Assembly (NCBI RefSeq): GCF_023278045.1
Contig: NZ_CP056783.1
Span: 310,001-374,000 of the forward strand
DNA length: 64,000 bases
Reading direction: 5' to 3'
From: Flavobacterium sp. K5-23
Lineage (GTDB): Bacteria > Bacteroidota > Bacteroidia > Flavobacteriales > Flavobacteriaceae
The position numbers and the translations under genes are program-made. The notes under the pieces were generated by a model that searched no databases, had not been told where the DNA came from, and was given only the letters and a program-made list of their open reading frames with translations. This document shows, one piece after another, positions 36,430-43,781 of the stretch (the first letter of the stretch is position 1; every line of letters begins with the position of its first letter).

Positions 36430-37710
36430 TTATTGATTTTCTTCCATTCCTTCTTGTTTCTCCGAAATTGTCCTATAGGCATTTTCTACCATCACAATTC
36501 CGTCATCAACCACAACCCCAATGGCCAAGGCAATTCCGGTAAGAGACATAATATTGGACGAAATCCCAAAAGCTTCCAGAAGTATAAATCCAATCGCAAC
36601 TGATATAGGCAATTGTATAAGAATAATTAGGGCACTTCTCCAATGAAAAAGGAAAAGCAGAATCACAATCGAAACGGCAATCATTTCCTCCATTAAAGTT
36701 CCCTTTACGGATTCAATGGCTTTTTCAATAAGCTCACTTCTATCATAGGAGGTTTTAAAAGTTACGCCTTCAGGAAGACCTTTTTCTACCTCTTTCATTT
36801 TTTCCTTAACGGCAGTTATTACTTTATCTGCATTTTCGCCGTAACGCATTACCACAATTCCACCTACTACTTCACCATCTCCGTTTTGGTCAAAAATACC
36901 CAAACGTAAATCACCTCCCATTTGAACTGAACCAATATCACTAACTTTTACGGGAACCGAATTATAGTTTTTAATGGCAATATCTTCGACGTCTTTTATG
37001 TTTTTAATATACCCTAAACCTCTTACGATATAGGACATATTACTCATTTCAAATTTCCTTCCTCCCACATCATTGTTGCTTGTCTTCACCGCTTTCATCA
37101 CTTCCATCATGCTTACATTATAGTATTGCATTTTTAAAGGATCTAGCACCAATTGATATTGTTTTTCAAATCCACCAAAAGAGGCGACTTCAGCCACACC
37201 GGGAACGGTTTGCAACGCGAATTTAACGTACCAGTCTTGCAACGCTCTTTGCTCTCCAAGATCCATTCCGTTAGTTTCCAGATGGTACCAAAAGATATGA
37301 CCTACTCCTGTACCGTCTGGACCTAAAGTTGGGACAACATTTTGCGGCAACAATCGTTGTGCATAATTCAATCGTTCCAGAACCCGGGTTCTCGCCCAAT
37401 AAGCGTCGACATCATCTTCAAAAATGATGTAAATAAAGCTCATCCCAAACATGGAAGAAGCGCGTATATTTTTAATTTTCGGGATTCCTTGTAAGTTGGA
37501 AACCAAAGGATAGGTTACCTGATCCTCTATTACTTGTGGGCTTCTCCCCATCCATTCCGTGAAAACAATAACCTGATTTTCTGATAAATCAGGAATGGCG
37601 TCTATTGGATTTTGGTTTACACTATAAATTCCCCAACCAAACAAAGCAGCCGAAACCAGCAACACAACTACCCGGTTTCTTAGTGAGAATGATATTAATT
37701 TTTCTACCAT
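36430..37710 (-). CDS. cusA: CusA-type RND permease, N-terminal part (split gene)
   Basis: A 426-residue protein covering TM1, the first periplasmic loop and TM2-TM4 of a heavy-metal RND pump. It starts MVEKLISFSLRNRVVVLLV, includes VTYPLVSNLQGIPKIKNIRASS and GHIFWYHLET, and ends with TM4 carrying the proton-relay pair Asp402-Asp403 in VVDDGIVMVENAYR, then a short tail ISEKQEGMEENQ and TAA. Intact CusA proteins continue across a short cytoplasmic loop into TM5, which here is in the next gene. Together the two products make 1071 residues, close to full-length CusA. Both proteins would have to assemble for a pump to work, if this is not a decayed gene. Confidence 0.9.
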   Translation of the reverse strand: MVEKLISFSLRNRVVVLLVSAALFGWGIYSVNQNPIDAIPDLSENQVIVFTEWMGRSPQVIEDQVTYPLVSNLQGIPKIKNIRASSMFGMSFIYIIFEDDVDAYWARTRVLERLNYAQRLLPQNVVPTLGPDGTGVGHIFWYHLETNGMDLGEQRALQDWYVKFALQTVPGVAEVASFGGFEKQYQLVLDPLKMQYYNVSMMEVMKAVKTSNNDVGGRKFEMSNMSYIVRGLGYIKNIKDVEDIAIKNYNSVPVKVSDIGSVQMGGDLRLGIFDQNGDGEVVGGIVVMRYGENADKVITAVKEKMKEVEKGLPEGVTFKTSYDRSELIEKAIESVKGTLMEEMIAVSIVILLFLFHWRSALIILIQLPISVAIGFILLEAFGISSNIMSLTGIALAIGVVVDDGIVMVENAYRTISEKQEGMEENQ

Positions 37711-37716
37711 AATAAT

Positions 37717-38185
37717 TTAATTTACAGATGAAATACTGTCTTTCATCTTTTCGATCCATTGAATTAATTCTGCTTTTTGAGCGCTTGTAAGGATTGCCTC
37801 TTTATTAATAAGAGTATAGGAAGACAAAGGCATTTCATCGGATTTGATTTGTTTTACAATTCGATCCAATTTATTCCCTTGTTTTCTAGAAGAATAATTT
37901 CCCCATTCACTAAAGTTTAAATTTTCCTTTCCTTCTTTAATATGCTGTCTATCAATATTCTTGCGGGCTGAATATAAGCGCACCAAGGATAGCGGGTAGT
38001 GTTACTGTGACAATCGTAACAGGATGTTTTTAAAATGGTTTCCACCTTTTTAGGAACATTATATACTTGGGTAAAATGAGTAGTTGTAACCTGCCCGTAA
38101 TCAATATTACGGGCAGGTTGATACAATTGCATCAATAAAATAATACCAAAACTAATTATGATTATTCTTTTGACTCTTGTTTCAT
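37717..38185 (-). pseudogene. Haem-binding-domain (Haem_bd-type) protein gene with two apparent frameshifts
   Basis: Two adjoining frames together recreate one exported haem-binding-domain protein. The first gives IIIISFGIILLMQLYQPARN and DCHSNTTRYPW, containing the CYDCH haem motif. Near 37944 the frame breaks: it reads RILIDSILKKERKI and stops, while the next frame continues HIKEGKENLNFSEWGNYSSRKQ and the family ending DEMPLSSYTLINKEA. One extra C near 37944 would join them. A second break lies near 38170, where ATG AAA CAA GAG TCA AAA runs into a stop, unless one A is added in the A-run, giving MKQESKRIIIISFG. Both errors are single-base. The gene may be decayed, or the assembly may have errors. 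It lies seven bases before cusA and one base after the DUF3347 gene. Confidence 0.8.
38088..38119. repeat. Perfect 14-bp stem hairpin within the haem-binding pseudogene
   Basis: AACCTGCCCGTAAT and ATTACGGGCAGGTT are exact reverse complements with CAAT between them. The sequence also codes for PARNIDYGQV, a family motif. It may be coincidence or regulatory; no T-run follows. Confidence 0.75.
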
Positions 38186-38186
38186 T

Positions 38187-38897
38187 TTACCACTCTTTTT
38201 TTACTGCACCACAGCTTAACATTTGGCTACCAAAATACGGGTTCTTGATATCTTTAGTCTCACTTATCCAGATAGCTCCTTTATCATTATCAGCCATTGG
38301 ACAAAAATCCTGATACAGTTTTTGTTTTGTTCCAAAAGCTGTAATTAAATCGTTAATGTCTTTACTTAACATTACGAAATGTTCTCTTTGACGGTCAATT
38401 TTTCCTGAATTATCAGCAATGTGTTCAGCATGTTCCTTTGCGTCATCAGCAATATCCAAATACTGTTTTTTTAATTTAGCGTCAATTTCGTTTGAATTTA
38501 CTTTTCCAAAAGTTGCTTGTAATGCTTTCCCGGCAGCAGCAGCCCCTTTTGAATCGTCTTTTACAAGAGCATTTTTTAAATTCAAATACCCACTTACAAT
38601 TTCGTTAATTGAAAATGAAGATTGAGAAGTACTGTTTGTTGTTTCCATATTTGATCCTTCGTGCATATCTCCATCGTGGTGTTCGTGAGTAGCTTCAGTA
38701 TGTGCTACTGGCTCAGTCAATTCCATTCCGCATTCTGAACAAGCTTCCCCTTGCTTTCCTGTTACTTCAGGGTGCATCGGACAAGAATACAATTGCGAAC
38801 TTGATTCTGAAGTTTCCGTTGTTGCAGATTCTTTGTTTTTTTTACATGATACAGCCACCATTGCCAATATCATTACTGATAGAATTAATTTTTTCAT
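38187..38897 (-). CDS. DUF3347 lipoprotein with ribbon metal-binding unit
   Basis: A 236-residue lipoprotein: lipobox Cys18, then a ribbon unit CPMHPEVTGKQGEACSECGMEL at 39-60, a His-rich stretch (HTEATHEHHDGDMHEG) and a DUF3347 domain. The domain is mostly helical and ends in FCPMADNDKGAIWISETKDIKNPYFGSQMLSCG, with C-x-M and Cys that could bind metal. It sits one base upstream of the haem-binding pseudogene. The family is a frequent neighbour of Cus pumps in Bacteroidota; a periplasmic copper-binding role is inferred. Confidence 0.85.
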   Translation of the reverse strand: MKKLILSVMILAMVAVSCKKNKESATTETSESSSQLYSCPMHPEVTGKQGEACSECGMELTEPVAHTEATHEHHDGDMHEGSNMETTNSTSQSSFSINEIVSGYLNLKNALVKDDSKGAAAAGKALQATFGKVNSNEIDAKLKKQYLDIADDAKEHAEHIADNSGKIDRQREHFVMLSKDINDLITAFGTKQKLYQDFCPMADNDKGAIWISETKDIKNPYFGSQMLSCGAVKKEW

Positions 38898-38934
38898 TTT
38901 TTTATATATTAGATTTTGTTAATAATTCTTGTTT

Positions 38935-39741
38935 TTAATTAGTTACATTAAAAAAAGTATACTCTAAACGAAGTAAAAATCCGTTTGGAGCCGTACGATT
39001 CATAGAAGTATATAACTCTTGTTTGTAAGCCAAGTCAACTCTTGCTTGACTATTAATTATAAATTGAACTGAAGGAACAACATCTAAATACGATTTTCCA
39101 TTACCATTTAATCGCTGGCCTAAAAATTCAACCATCGCATTGATATTAGTTTGCTTGAAACTCGTGTATTTTTTTGGATGCATTAATTTACCAATAGAAA
39201 GTGTATAATTTATGGCGCTATTACTTTGGTCAGCAGGAAATTCATAATTAGGCTTATTGTCTAATGCTCTTTCATAACTTATAGAAGAGCTTATTGCTAC
39301 TTTATTAATCAACTGAGTCGCCACAATTCCTGTTTCATAACCGGTATTATGTCCCATTGTCTCGATTTCATCCTGATGAATATCGGCATTATTGAAACTG
39401 TATTTCGCGTAAGCAGCCATACGGAAATGACTGTGCATATCATCTACAGAAAAGAATCTATACTTAGCGTATAAACTTCCTCCTTCGGTATCCCAGCCTT
39501 CTCCGCTATTGCTTATAAAAGCAGCGGCACGAAGCATCAATTTATTATTCACCCCCCACATAATTTCGGGCATATTATGGTAATTTAAATTTCCGTTTTT
39601 TTCATATAAGAAAAAATTCATATCCCTAACTCCAATGGAACCCGCAGGAACATTACTGGCAGGATCAGTCATAACGAACAATTCCTGGGATTTTACTTGA
39701 AAAGAAAAAGCAACTAGGAATATAAGAAGTAAATGTCTCAT
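38935..39741 (-). CDS. Outer-membrane beta-barrel-like protein of the copper island
   Basis: A 268-residue exported protein. The start ATG 39741 gives a clean signal peptide (MRHLLLIFLVAFSFQVKSQE). The mature part is strand-rich, with alternating aromatic and polar residues (SLYAKYRFFSVDDMHSHFRMAAYAKYSF, SISYERALD, INYTLSIGKLMHPKK), and ends in LLRLEYTFFNVTN, an outer-membrane-style C-terminus. This suggests a barrel of about ten strands. No family is recognised. An ATG 36 bases upstream would overlap the preceding gene by 32 bases, so the later start is preferred. Confidence 0.7.
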   Translation of the reverse strand: MRHLLLIFLVAFSFQVKSQELFVMTDPASNVPAGSIGVRDMNFFLYEKNGNLNYHNMPEIMWGVNNKLMLRAAAFISNSGEGWDTEGGSLYAKYRFFSVDDMHSHFRMAAYAKYSFNNADIHQDEIETMGHNTGYETGIVATQLINKVAISSSISYERALDNKPNYEFPADQSNSAINYTLSIGKLMHPKKYTSFKQTNINAMVEFLGQRLNGNGKSYLDVVPSVQFIINSQARVDLAYKQELYTSMNRTAPNGFLLRLEYTFFNVTN

Positions 39742-39745
39742 TTTA

Positions 39746-40273
39746 TTATAGGGTTTTAATATGGTAATCATCTTCATTTTCTAAAGCATACGTTGGCACT
39801 TTTGAATATGACTTCAGTAATTTCTTAAACTCCTTACTTGTAACAAACCCCTTGTCTAAAACCTGAACTTTAGTTTCTCCGTTTAGTGTCTTTGCTTTTG
39901 AATCAACCATAACATAGTTAACCTCTCCTACTTTTACCATTTTGTTTTCTTGCGCATCTACATTATCAAAAGCAACAGTCATTACCATTGAACCTACAAA
40001 AAATCCCGCTTTCTCAACGCCTTCTTTCAATACTCTTGGCTTTAAAGCATTATCTTTTTTAAGATATACTGTAAACGTATTTGTGTTTAAATCTATACTT
40101 ATACTATCTACTTCTTTTAGTGATTTAAGCTGCTTGTTTATAGCATTAGAGCACATCGAACATGTAAGTCCAGTTGCAATAATTTCTACTTTACTAATTT
40201 GAGCATACGATTTTAGGTTTACAACTAGTAACAATAGTGTAATCACTATCAGTTGTTTGTTCATTATTTTCAT
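39746..40273 (-). CDS. Exported HMA-domain copper-binding protein
   Basis: A 175-residue protein with a signal peptide (4-25, ending KSYAQ) and one HMA domain. The metal motif is TCSMC at 37-41 in ATGLTCSMCSNAINKQLKSLKEV. The C-terminal 80 residues (MVMTVAFDNVDAQENKMVKVGEVNYVMVD) form a separate beta-rich part. It begins two bases after the TlpA-like stop, or eleven if the next ATG is used. Being exported, it probably hands periplasmic Cu(I) to the efflux pump or to other island proteins. Confidence 0.85.
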   Translation of the reverse strand: MKIMNKQLIVITLLLLVVNLKSYAQISKVEIIATGLTCSMCSNAINKQLKSLKEVDSISIDLNTNTFTVYLKKDNALKPRVLKEGVEKAGFFVGSMVMTVAFDNVDAQENKMVKVGEVNYVMVDSKAKTLNGETKVQVLDKGFVTSKEFKKLLKSYSKVPTYALENEDDYHIKTL

Positions 40274-40274
40274 T

Positions 40275-40751
40275 TTATTGTAATTTATTAATTTGATTAT
40301 TAATTTCTTCTTCTGTTGGATTAATAGCGATTAAAATCCCTTCTTTATCAAACAAATAAGTTGTAGGGAGTTCCTCAACACCAAAACGAACAGCCACTTT
40401 AGCGTCAAATCCTTTTGGTTCATTTAATTGTGTGTATTCTATTTTATCCTTTTTTATTGCATTTCCCCATTTCACTATATCAGTATCAAGGGATATCCCA
40501 ATAATTTCAAAGTCTTTAGTCTTAATGTCAGAATGGAGTTTTACTAACTTTTTATTAGCAACTCTACAAGGTGCGCACCAGGAAGCCCAAAAATCCACTA
40601 ATACTGTTTTCCCTTTGAAAGAGGACAATTCAACAGCTTCATTTTGGATGTTTTTTAATGTACTATTGGGCATAGCATCTCCAATTTTCATTTGTGCATT
40701 CCCCTTAGAGAAAGAGACAATTAAGACAATGGCTAAAACTAATTTTTTCAT
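40275..40751 (-). CDS. TlpA-like thioredoxin-fold exported protein
   Basis: A 158-residue thioredoxin-fold protein with a signal peptide (1-20, ending GNAQ) and active site WCAPC at Cys59 and Cys62. The fold is complete: VLVDFWASWCAPCRVANKKLVKLH, then ISLDTDIVKW and FGVEELPTTYLFDKEGILIAIN with the cis-Pro. It would reduce or hold disulfides in the periplasm, perhaps keeping Cys of HMA and ribbon proteins reduced for copper loading. It is followed two bases later by the HMA-domain gene. Confidence 0.9.
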   Translation of the reverse strand: MKKLVLAIVLIVSFSKGNAQMKIGDAMPNSTLKNIQNEAVELSSFKGKTVLVDFWASWCAPCRVANKKLVKLHSDIKTKDFEIIGISLDTDIVKWGNAIKKDKIEYTQLNEPKGFDAKVAVRFGVEELPTTYLFDKEGILIAINPTEEEINNQINKLQ

Positions 40752-40813
40752 TCTGTTTCGAAATTAATGATGTTGTTATGGCGTAAGAATAAATTATTAC
40801 GCCATAAAATGTT

Positions 40814-41674
40814 TTATTTTAATGTTTCCACTGTTTTTCCACAGCTCAACATTTGAGATCCGTAATATGGATTTTTGATAGCACTGTCTTTACTCAACCA
40901 GTTCGCTCCTTTTCCTCCATTTGCCATTGGACAAAACTGATAATAGGTTGGCGTGTCTAATTTTGACACTTTAACCATTTCATACATGTTTTTAGACAAA
41001 GTCATGAAATGATCACGTTGGTGTTTAATATCCTCAGTATCCGAAATATGATCAGCATCTTCTTTCAACTGTTTCATAGTTTTCATCCAAACCATATGTA
41101 CATCCATCGCTAATTTATCCATTTGAACAGCATTAAGCGAAGCTAACAAGTCTTTTGAAACACGAGAAGATTCTTTCCCATCTGTTTTTACTAAAGCCTC
41201 TTTTAATAAAAAGTAATTGTCATAAACCGCTTTTAATTGATTTACTTCTTGCGTAGGTGCTGCTGCTGCGTGTCCTGCGTGATCTCCATGATTCTCCATC
41301 GAAGCTTTTTCCGTATTATTAACTTCTACCTTAGTTGCTCTTTCATATTGACAACAACCGTGTAGGTTATCATATACATCAGTAGGAGCAAGGAATTTTT
41401 CGCTGTCGTAACCTGCTAATGCGATACGCTTTAAGATTTCGTCCTGAGAAGTTTGTTTCGAATCATAAGTAAGAGTTGCCATTTTAGTGTCTTTATTCCA
41501 GACTACTTTAGCAATTTTATTAAGATTCCCAGCCTTTTCTATATTGGCTTTACACATAGCGCAGTTCCCTAATACCTGAACTGTTTCTGTTGTTGAATTT
41601 TTAATTTGCGCAACGGCAACTGTAACTGATAGCAATAGAGTTATTGCCATCACAACTTTTTTAAGTGATTTCAT
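40814..41674 (-). CDS. Exported HMA + DUF3347 protein
   Basis: A 286-residue protein with signal peptide 1-22 (TVAVAQ), an HMA-like domain with CAMC at 38-41 (LGNCAMCKANIEKAGN), and a DUF3347 domain from about residue 140. The C-terminus QFCPMANGGKGANWLSKDSAIKNPYYGSQMLSCGK closely matches the lipoprotein at 38187. The 90-140 region includes CCQYERATK and a His-rich stretch NHGDHAGHAAA. ATG 41674 is preferred to one 30 bases upstream, because it gives a normal signal peptide. Copper binding is inferred from motif and neighbours. Confidence 0.85.
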   Translation of the reverse strand: MKSLKKVVMAITLLLSVTVAVAQIKNSTTETVQVLGNCAMCKANIEKAGNLNKIAKVVWNKDTKMATLTYDSKQTSQDEILKRIALAGYDSEKFLAPTDVYDNLHGCCQYERATKVEVNNTEKASMENHGDHAGHAAAAPTQEVNQLKAVYDNYFLLKEALVKTDGKESSRVSKDLLASLNAVQMDKLAMDVHMVWMKTMKQLKEDADHISDTEDIKHQRDHFMTLSKNMYEMVKVSKLDTPTYYQFCPMANGGKGANWLSKDSAIKNPYYGSQMLSCGKTVETLK

Positions 41675-41824
41675 TGTATAATAAATTTGAATTGAAAATA
41701 GCAAGACAACATCAAATCAATAGCAAATAAGCTATAATTTTATATTGTAACAAGCCGAAAAATAATTGATTGTAAAGCAAGATTGCTTTGAAATTGACAG
41801 ACTATTGGCTATCAAAAATTTATT

Positions 41825-42196
41825 TTAGCCTATTTTAGGAATAAGCCAAATTGAAGAATATCCTTCTGAAGTAAAAGATACTGGATGATTAAATCTATGT
41901 TTCTCCAAAGAAAAATTAAACAACCCGTTTTGTGAAACGGAATCTAATGAATGGAAAATTCCAATATTTACTATTGAAATACTGCCACACAAAGAATGAC
42001 CGCATTTTCCGTTGCATCCTTTTTGATTTTTGTCTTTCGAATGAGTCTCATTCGAACAACAATCTTTCTTTTCAGTCTTGGATGCCATTTCTTTAGTGCA
42101 AGATTTTTTTTCTGAAATTTTTCCACACGCAAAAGCTTCACTAGGCATCAGGAAGAGACCAAGTAAAACGATTAATAAGATGTGAATTTTTTTCAT
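41825..42196 (-). CDS. Cys-rich exported protein of unknown function
   Basis: A 123-residue exported protein and the first gene of the copper island. The signal peptide ends near AFAC. The mature N-terminal part has seven Cys between residues 24 and 70 (KKDCCSNE, GCNGKCGHSLC) plus His, a possible Cu(I)-binding segment. The C-terminal part (SISIVNIGIFHSLDSVS...FTSEGYSSIWLIPKIG) is strand-like. I do not recognise the family. The ATG 42196 is preferred over a GTG six bases earlier. Confidence 0.65.
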   Translation of the reverse strand: MKKIHILLIVLLGLFLMPSEAFACGKISEKKSCTKEMASKTEKKDCCSNETHSKDKNQKGCNGKCGHSLCGSISIVNIGIFHSLDSVSQNGLFNFSLEKHRFNHPVSFTSEGYSSIWLIPKIG

Positions 42197-42239
42197 TTGC
42201 ACTAAAATAGTTTAACAAAATTAAACAAAATATTGTAAT

Positions 42240-42276
42240 GCATCACTAATGTATTGTTAAAAAAAATTAGTGATGC
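42240..42276. repeat. 11-bp inverted repeat upstream of the copper island
   Basis: GCATCACTAAT and ATTAGTGATGC are exact reverse complements with a 15-base spacer. It lies between the holin-like stop (42296) and the first copper gene start (42196). It could be a weak terminator for the former or an operator for the latter; neither is proven. Confidence 0.6.
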
Positions 42277-42295
42277 TTTATTTTAAGTGTTCGAT

Positions 42296-42640
42296 TTATT
42301 TTGTCTCCCCTAAAATTGAATACATTAATGACTGGGAAACCGATAAAATAATACTAAACAACAAGGCCGTGAAGAAGGAGTCAACACTAAATCCACCCAC
42401 AATATTATCACATAATAAAATGATTAGAGCATTGATAACTAACAAGAACAACCCTAATGTTATAAAAGTTATAGGCAAAGTCAATATAACAAGGATAGGT
42501 TTGATGAATATATTTAATAACCCAAGAACCACGGCAACAATTAAAGCAGTTGTAAAACTGGCGACATGAACCCCAGTCATAAGATTTGAAAGAAGCACCA
42601 CTAAAACAGATGTAATAAGAATTCTAATAAGTAATTTCAT
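42296..42640 (-). CDS. Phage-holin-family-4 like membrane protein
   Basis: A 114-residue protein with four hydrophobic segments (ILITSVLVVLLSNLM, FTTALIVAVVLGLLNIFI, VILTLPITFITLGLFLLVINALIILL and FFTALLFSIILSVSQSLMYSIL). This is the PF04020-type four-helix protein often misnamed as phage holin. The motif KPILVILTLPITFITLGLFLLVINALIILL is characteristic. No prophage genes are nearby, so a lytic role is unlikely. ATG 42640 is preferred over a TTG upstream. Confidence 0.85.
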   Translation of the reverse strand: MKLLIRILITSVLVVLLSNLMTGVHVASFTTALIVAVVLGLLNIFIKPILVILTLPITFITLGLFLLVINALIILLCDNIVGGFSVDSFFTALLFSIILSVSQSLMYSILGETK

Positions 42641-42668
42641 ATGTAGATATTTATTGTTTTTCAATTGT

Positions 42669-42688
42669 CTCCCGATAGCTATCGGGAG
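42669..42688. repeat. Perfect 20-bp palindrome CTCCCGATAG/CTATCGGGAG
   Basis: CTCCCGATAGCTATCGGGAG reads the same on both strands. It lies 28 bases upstream of the holin-like ATG. CCCGATAGCTATCGGG is a motif I recall as common in Flavobacterium intergenic regions, so it may be a dispersed repeat rather than a local operator. Confidence 0.7.
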
Positions 42689-42783
42689 TAATTCGCATAT
42701 CCTTTTTGGTGTTTGTGACCCAATTTTAGGTTATGCTCATTTCCTGTTTTTTTATTTTCTTTAAAAGTAGTTAATTTTTTAAA

Positions 42784-43554
42784 TTATTGGTTTGTTTCTA
42801 AAAAAGAACTTGCCAATTGATGAAACATCTTTGGGTTTTCAGCATGAAGCCAGTGCCCTACACCTGGAATTGTCTCAATTGTAGCAACTGGAAATTGCAG
42901 TTTTATACTTTCAAAATCACTGTCCAATATATAATTTGAATTCCCACCACGGATAAAAAGTGTTGGCTTACTGAACACCAATTCTTCGGGTAGCGGCACC
43001 CCTATCTCATCCATTTTTTTATTAAAAACAGAAAGATTAAATCGAAAAGCCAGTTGTCCCGGCTCTTGCCAATACAAACTTTTCATCAAAAATTGACGCG
43101 TCCCAAAATCAGGAATGTACTGAGTTAACACAGCTTCAACCTCACTACGACTTGGTTTTATCGAGAAATCAACTGCATTTAATCCCGCCAAAATAGGCTG
43201 ATGGTGTTGTGGATAAAATTTCGGACCTATATCAGCCACAATCAGTTTTTTAACCATATCAGGATAAGATGCAGCAAAAAGCATCGCTGTTTTACCACCC
43301 ATAGAATGTCCTATTACATTTACTTCCTCTAATGAATTAGCTTTACAATAGTCGAAAACATCCTGAGCCATTATCTCATAACTAAATTCTTCCGACTGTA
43401 AACTACGTCCGTGATTGCGTAAATCAAGAAGATGCACCTGAAAACCTTCGGAAGCAAATTGTGTCCCGATAGTTTTCCAATTGTCAGACATTCCCAGAAA
43501 TCCGTGAAGTATTAAAAGTGGCTCACCTTGACCTTCTATTTTTGAATAAAGCAT
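42784..43554 (-). CDS. Alpha/beta hydrolase
   Basis: A 256-residue alpha/beta-hydrolase resembling YbfF-type esterases. The nucleophile elbow GHSMGGK is near residues 82-88, the HGFLG oxyanion strand near 17-21, and the late His in GVGHWLHAENPKMFHQL near 230-245. A catalytic Asp near RGGNSNYILDSDFESIK completes the set. The substrate is unknown. It is monogenic on the minus strand. Confidence 0.9.
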   Translation of the reverse strand: MLYSKIEGQGEPLLILHGFLGMSDNWKTIGTQFASEGFQVHLLDLRNHGRSLQSEEFSYEIMAQDVFDYCKANSLEEVNVIGHSMGGKTAMLFAASYPDMVKKLIVADIGPKFYPQHHQPILAGLNAVDFSIKPSRSEVEAVLTQYIPDFGTRQFLMKSLYWQEPGQLAFRFNLSVFNKKMDEIGVPLPEELVFSKPTLFIRGGNSNYILDSDFESIKLQFPVATIETIPGVGHWLHAENPKMFHQLASSFLETNQ

Positions 43555-43655
43555 TTCTAAATATAAATAAAATTGAACGCAAAGATAACAAAATCAATTT
43601 CCGTTTGATATCAAATAAAATTTGATTTTTTTCCAAATATCACTAAAAGTGGGTA

Positions 43656-43686
43656 TTGTAAACACTTCTGAAAAGGATTATTTTTG
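43656..43686 (+). promoter_or_regulatory. Promoter of the 43.8-kb lipoprotein gene
   Basis: A -33-like TTG at 43656-43658 and a -7 box TATTTTTG at 43679-43686 are separated by 20 bases. The predicted start site is near 43693, leaving a leader of about 90 bases. Confidence 0.5.
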
Positions 43687-43781
43687 TAGTGAAAATATTA
43701 CCTTGAAAACTTATTTTCAATTTAAACGGAAATCAAACATTTACTTCCGCGTCTTTATTACAAATTCTAATTTTAAAACAA

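Noticed and set aside
34482..37710. A simple one-base frameshift joining cusA
   Set aside because: Both frames have stops at the junction (TAA and TGA), so a single indel does not restore one protein, though several changes could.
42296..42640. Prophage lysis gene
   Set aside because: The holin-like name is a family label. No other phage gene is present.
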